Assembly: GCA_045110315.1 (NCBI GenBank)
Contig: JBGCFY010000033.1
Location: 58,965-122,964 of the forward strand
Direction: 5' to 3'
DNA: 64,000 bases
Origin: CALFBG01 sp045110315
GTDB taxonomy: Bacteria > Bacteroidota > Bacteroidia > Chitinophagales > Saprospiraceae
A program made the position numbers and the translations under genes. Below the pieces are notes generated by a model. It was not told where the DNA came from and searched no databases. It worked only from the letters and a program-made list of their open reading frames with translations. Positions 63,063 through 64,000 of this stretch are shown here, one piece after another (position 1 is the first letter of the stretch; each line of letters begins with the position of its first letter).

Positions 63063-63380
63063 TTAATCTAAGTTGTTTATTTCTTCCTCTGGCATCGATG
63101 TTACCTGAGTTTTAACTTGATCTACAAAGATTTTAGCCGGTTTGAAAGCCGGAATAAAATGCTCAGGAATTTCTATCGCTTCATTTTTCTTTATATGTCG
63201 ACCAATTTTTTTGGCTCTCTTTTTTACTACAAAGCTACCAAATCCTCTAATATATACGTTTTCACCATCAGACAAAGAGCTCTTGACCTCTTTAAAGAAT
63301 GTTTCCAATGCGACTAGTACGTCTACCTTTGGAACACCCGTTTTCTCTGAAATTGCTGCAACTAAATCAGCTTTTCTCAT
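63063..63380 (-). CDS. HU/IHF family DNA-binding protein
   Basis: A 105-residue nucleoid protein. The HU fold is clear: MRKADLVAAISEKTGVPKVDV (helices), GENVYIRGFGSFVVKKRAKK (beta arm start) and IEIPEHFIPAFKPAK (arm and C-terminal helix). An extra ~13-residue acidic tail (SMPEEEINNLD) extends beyond the canonical 90. It could be the HU or an IHF-like subunit; the family does not settle this. It is the first gene of a transcript with the TPR lipoprotein and, probably, the 31-residue gene. Confidence 0.93.
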   Translation of the reverse strand: MRKADLVAAISEKTGVPKVDVLVALETFFKEVKSSLSDGENVYIRGFGSFVVKKRAKKIGRHIKKNEAIEIPEHFIPAFKPAKIFVDQVKTQVTSMPEEEINNLD

Positions 63381-64000
63381 TGCTATTCTTTGGTTTATAA
63401 TAAGTTATGAATATCTTTAGACTCGTCAAAAGTGACGCAAATCTCGGGATTTTATTCTTTAAATGGAAATAAAATCCACTTTATTTCTAGCATTTCTTCA
63501 AAAATGTCCATTTATAAAGCCTCAAACTGTTAACTCGTTATTTTTTTAAAATAGATTAGCATGAATCTGGACTTCTGCGAGGCTTTTCAACTCAGCAGCA
63601 GCTCAAAAGTCATTCAAACCATTTAATAAAATGATTAGTCTATCAACTTAAGTTTTATTTGAACTACAAATATCCTTTAAAAAGGCTAGAGATGCAAGAT
63701 TTTATCACTTTACCGTCGAATTATATTAATTGCTTCCACCGTCAGCTCAATTGGTTCTTACTAGAATAGATTTACACCCGCTCAATATTGAATACCTCGT
63801 GCATAAATAATCACTCAAATTTGAAGCTTATTTAAGCGATACCATTACTTAGTACACGGTAACATAAGTTAGTTGAAATTTTGGATAATGAGTTTTAGTG
63901 TCAATCGAGAAACGCCCGGAATCTGATAGCCATAGCTATCAAGGTGAGGACGTGACGAAGAGTGAGGCGAAAAGACATATTCAAAAAGCAAATAAATTTA
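63381..64000. other. Intergenic region at the right edge
   Basis: 620 bp with no gene of protein-like composition on either strand. It must hold the HU promoter. The last 100 bp carry a hairpin, GATAGC-CATA-GCTATC (63925-63940), followed by AAGGTGAGGACGTGACGAAG, which resembles the hairpin segment inside the 30.5-kb repeat element. Confidence 0.5.

Noticed and set aside
1..64000. tRNA, rRNA, CRISPR arrays, replication origin and prophage
   Set aside because: Intergenic regions were read for T-loop (GTTCGA-type) and cloverleaf patterns, regularly spaced direct repeats, DnaA-box clusters and phage genes; none was found. A short RNA gene could still have been missed by eye.

Overview
The window is a compact, AT-rich chromosomal segment of a Bacteroidota bacterium, most likely from the Saprospiria or a related class. 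The evidence is two SusC-like TonB-dependent receptors, a gliding-motility lipoprotein (GldH), a PorV/PorQ-family barrel, a very large protein with a type IX secretion (T9SS) C-terminal domain, a PorE-like TPR/propeller/OmpA protein, an HU/TPR-lipoprotein/RNase G neighbourhood, and promoter elements of the form TTG-N19-TAnnTTTG. The genus call is inference. No rRNA, tRNA, CRISPR array, prophage or insertion sequence with a transposase was seen.

Layout. 1-4.2 kb: a sugar-uptake locus with the start of an MFS transporter running off the left edge, a TonB-dependent receptor, and a divergent LacI regulator with a LacI-type operator between them. 4.3-7.9 kb: DUF3108 protein, flippase-like membrane protein, RuvC, HIT hydrolase, GreA. 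8.2-17.2 kb: a three-gene operon (TonB receptor, ~1360-residue T9SS-type surface protein, PorV/PorQ-like barrel). 17.6-27.7 kb: 2-hydroxyacid dehydrogenase, lipoprotein, a CarB lacking its allosteric domain, AMP nucleosidase, quinone-reductase-like enzyme, seven-haem cytochrome c fused to TPRs, GldH. 27.8-32.8 kb: DnaJ, GrpE, TlpA-like thioredoxin, a MITE-like repeat, flavin reductase, a second flippase-like protein. 33-37.7 kb: GlsB-like protein, an orphan VWA protein of the MoxR/SWIM/DUF5682-associated type, M20 peptidase, RfbA. 37.8-41 kb: a three-gene phosphorelay (hybrid kinase, Hpt, response regulator).

41-50.8 kb: RlmD and RDD protein on the minus strand; divergently a SpoIIM/DUF4129/DUF4350/MoxR/DUF58 operon. 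51-57 kb: PorE-like OmpA protein, DAHP synthase-chorismate mutase, TPR protein, radical-SAM/SPASM protein. 57-64 kb: a 1-kb gene-free stretch, peptidyl-tRNA hydrolase, MurG-like glycosyltransferase, a tiny putative lipoprotein, RNase G, a 31-residue ribosomal-protein-like gene, a TPR lipoprotein and HU.

Most genes are ordinary chromosomal functions. The items most worth a second look are the repeat family built on GAAGTTGTTTTAAAA (27.1, 30.5-30.7 kb and degenerate copies elsewhere), the TonB receptor/T9SS cargo/PorV trio, the orphan VWA gene, the truncated CarB, the 31-residue basic protein, and the small lipoprotein ORF that overlaps a long inverted repeat.
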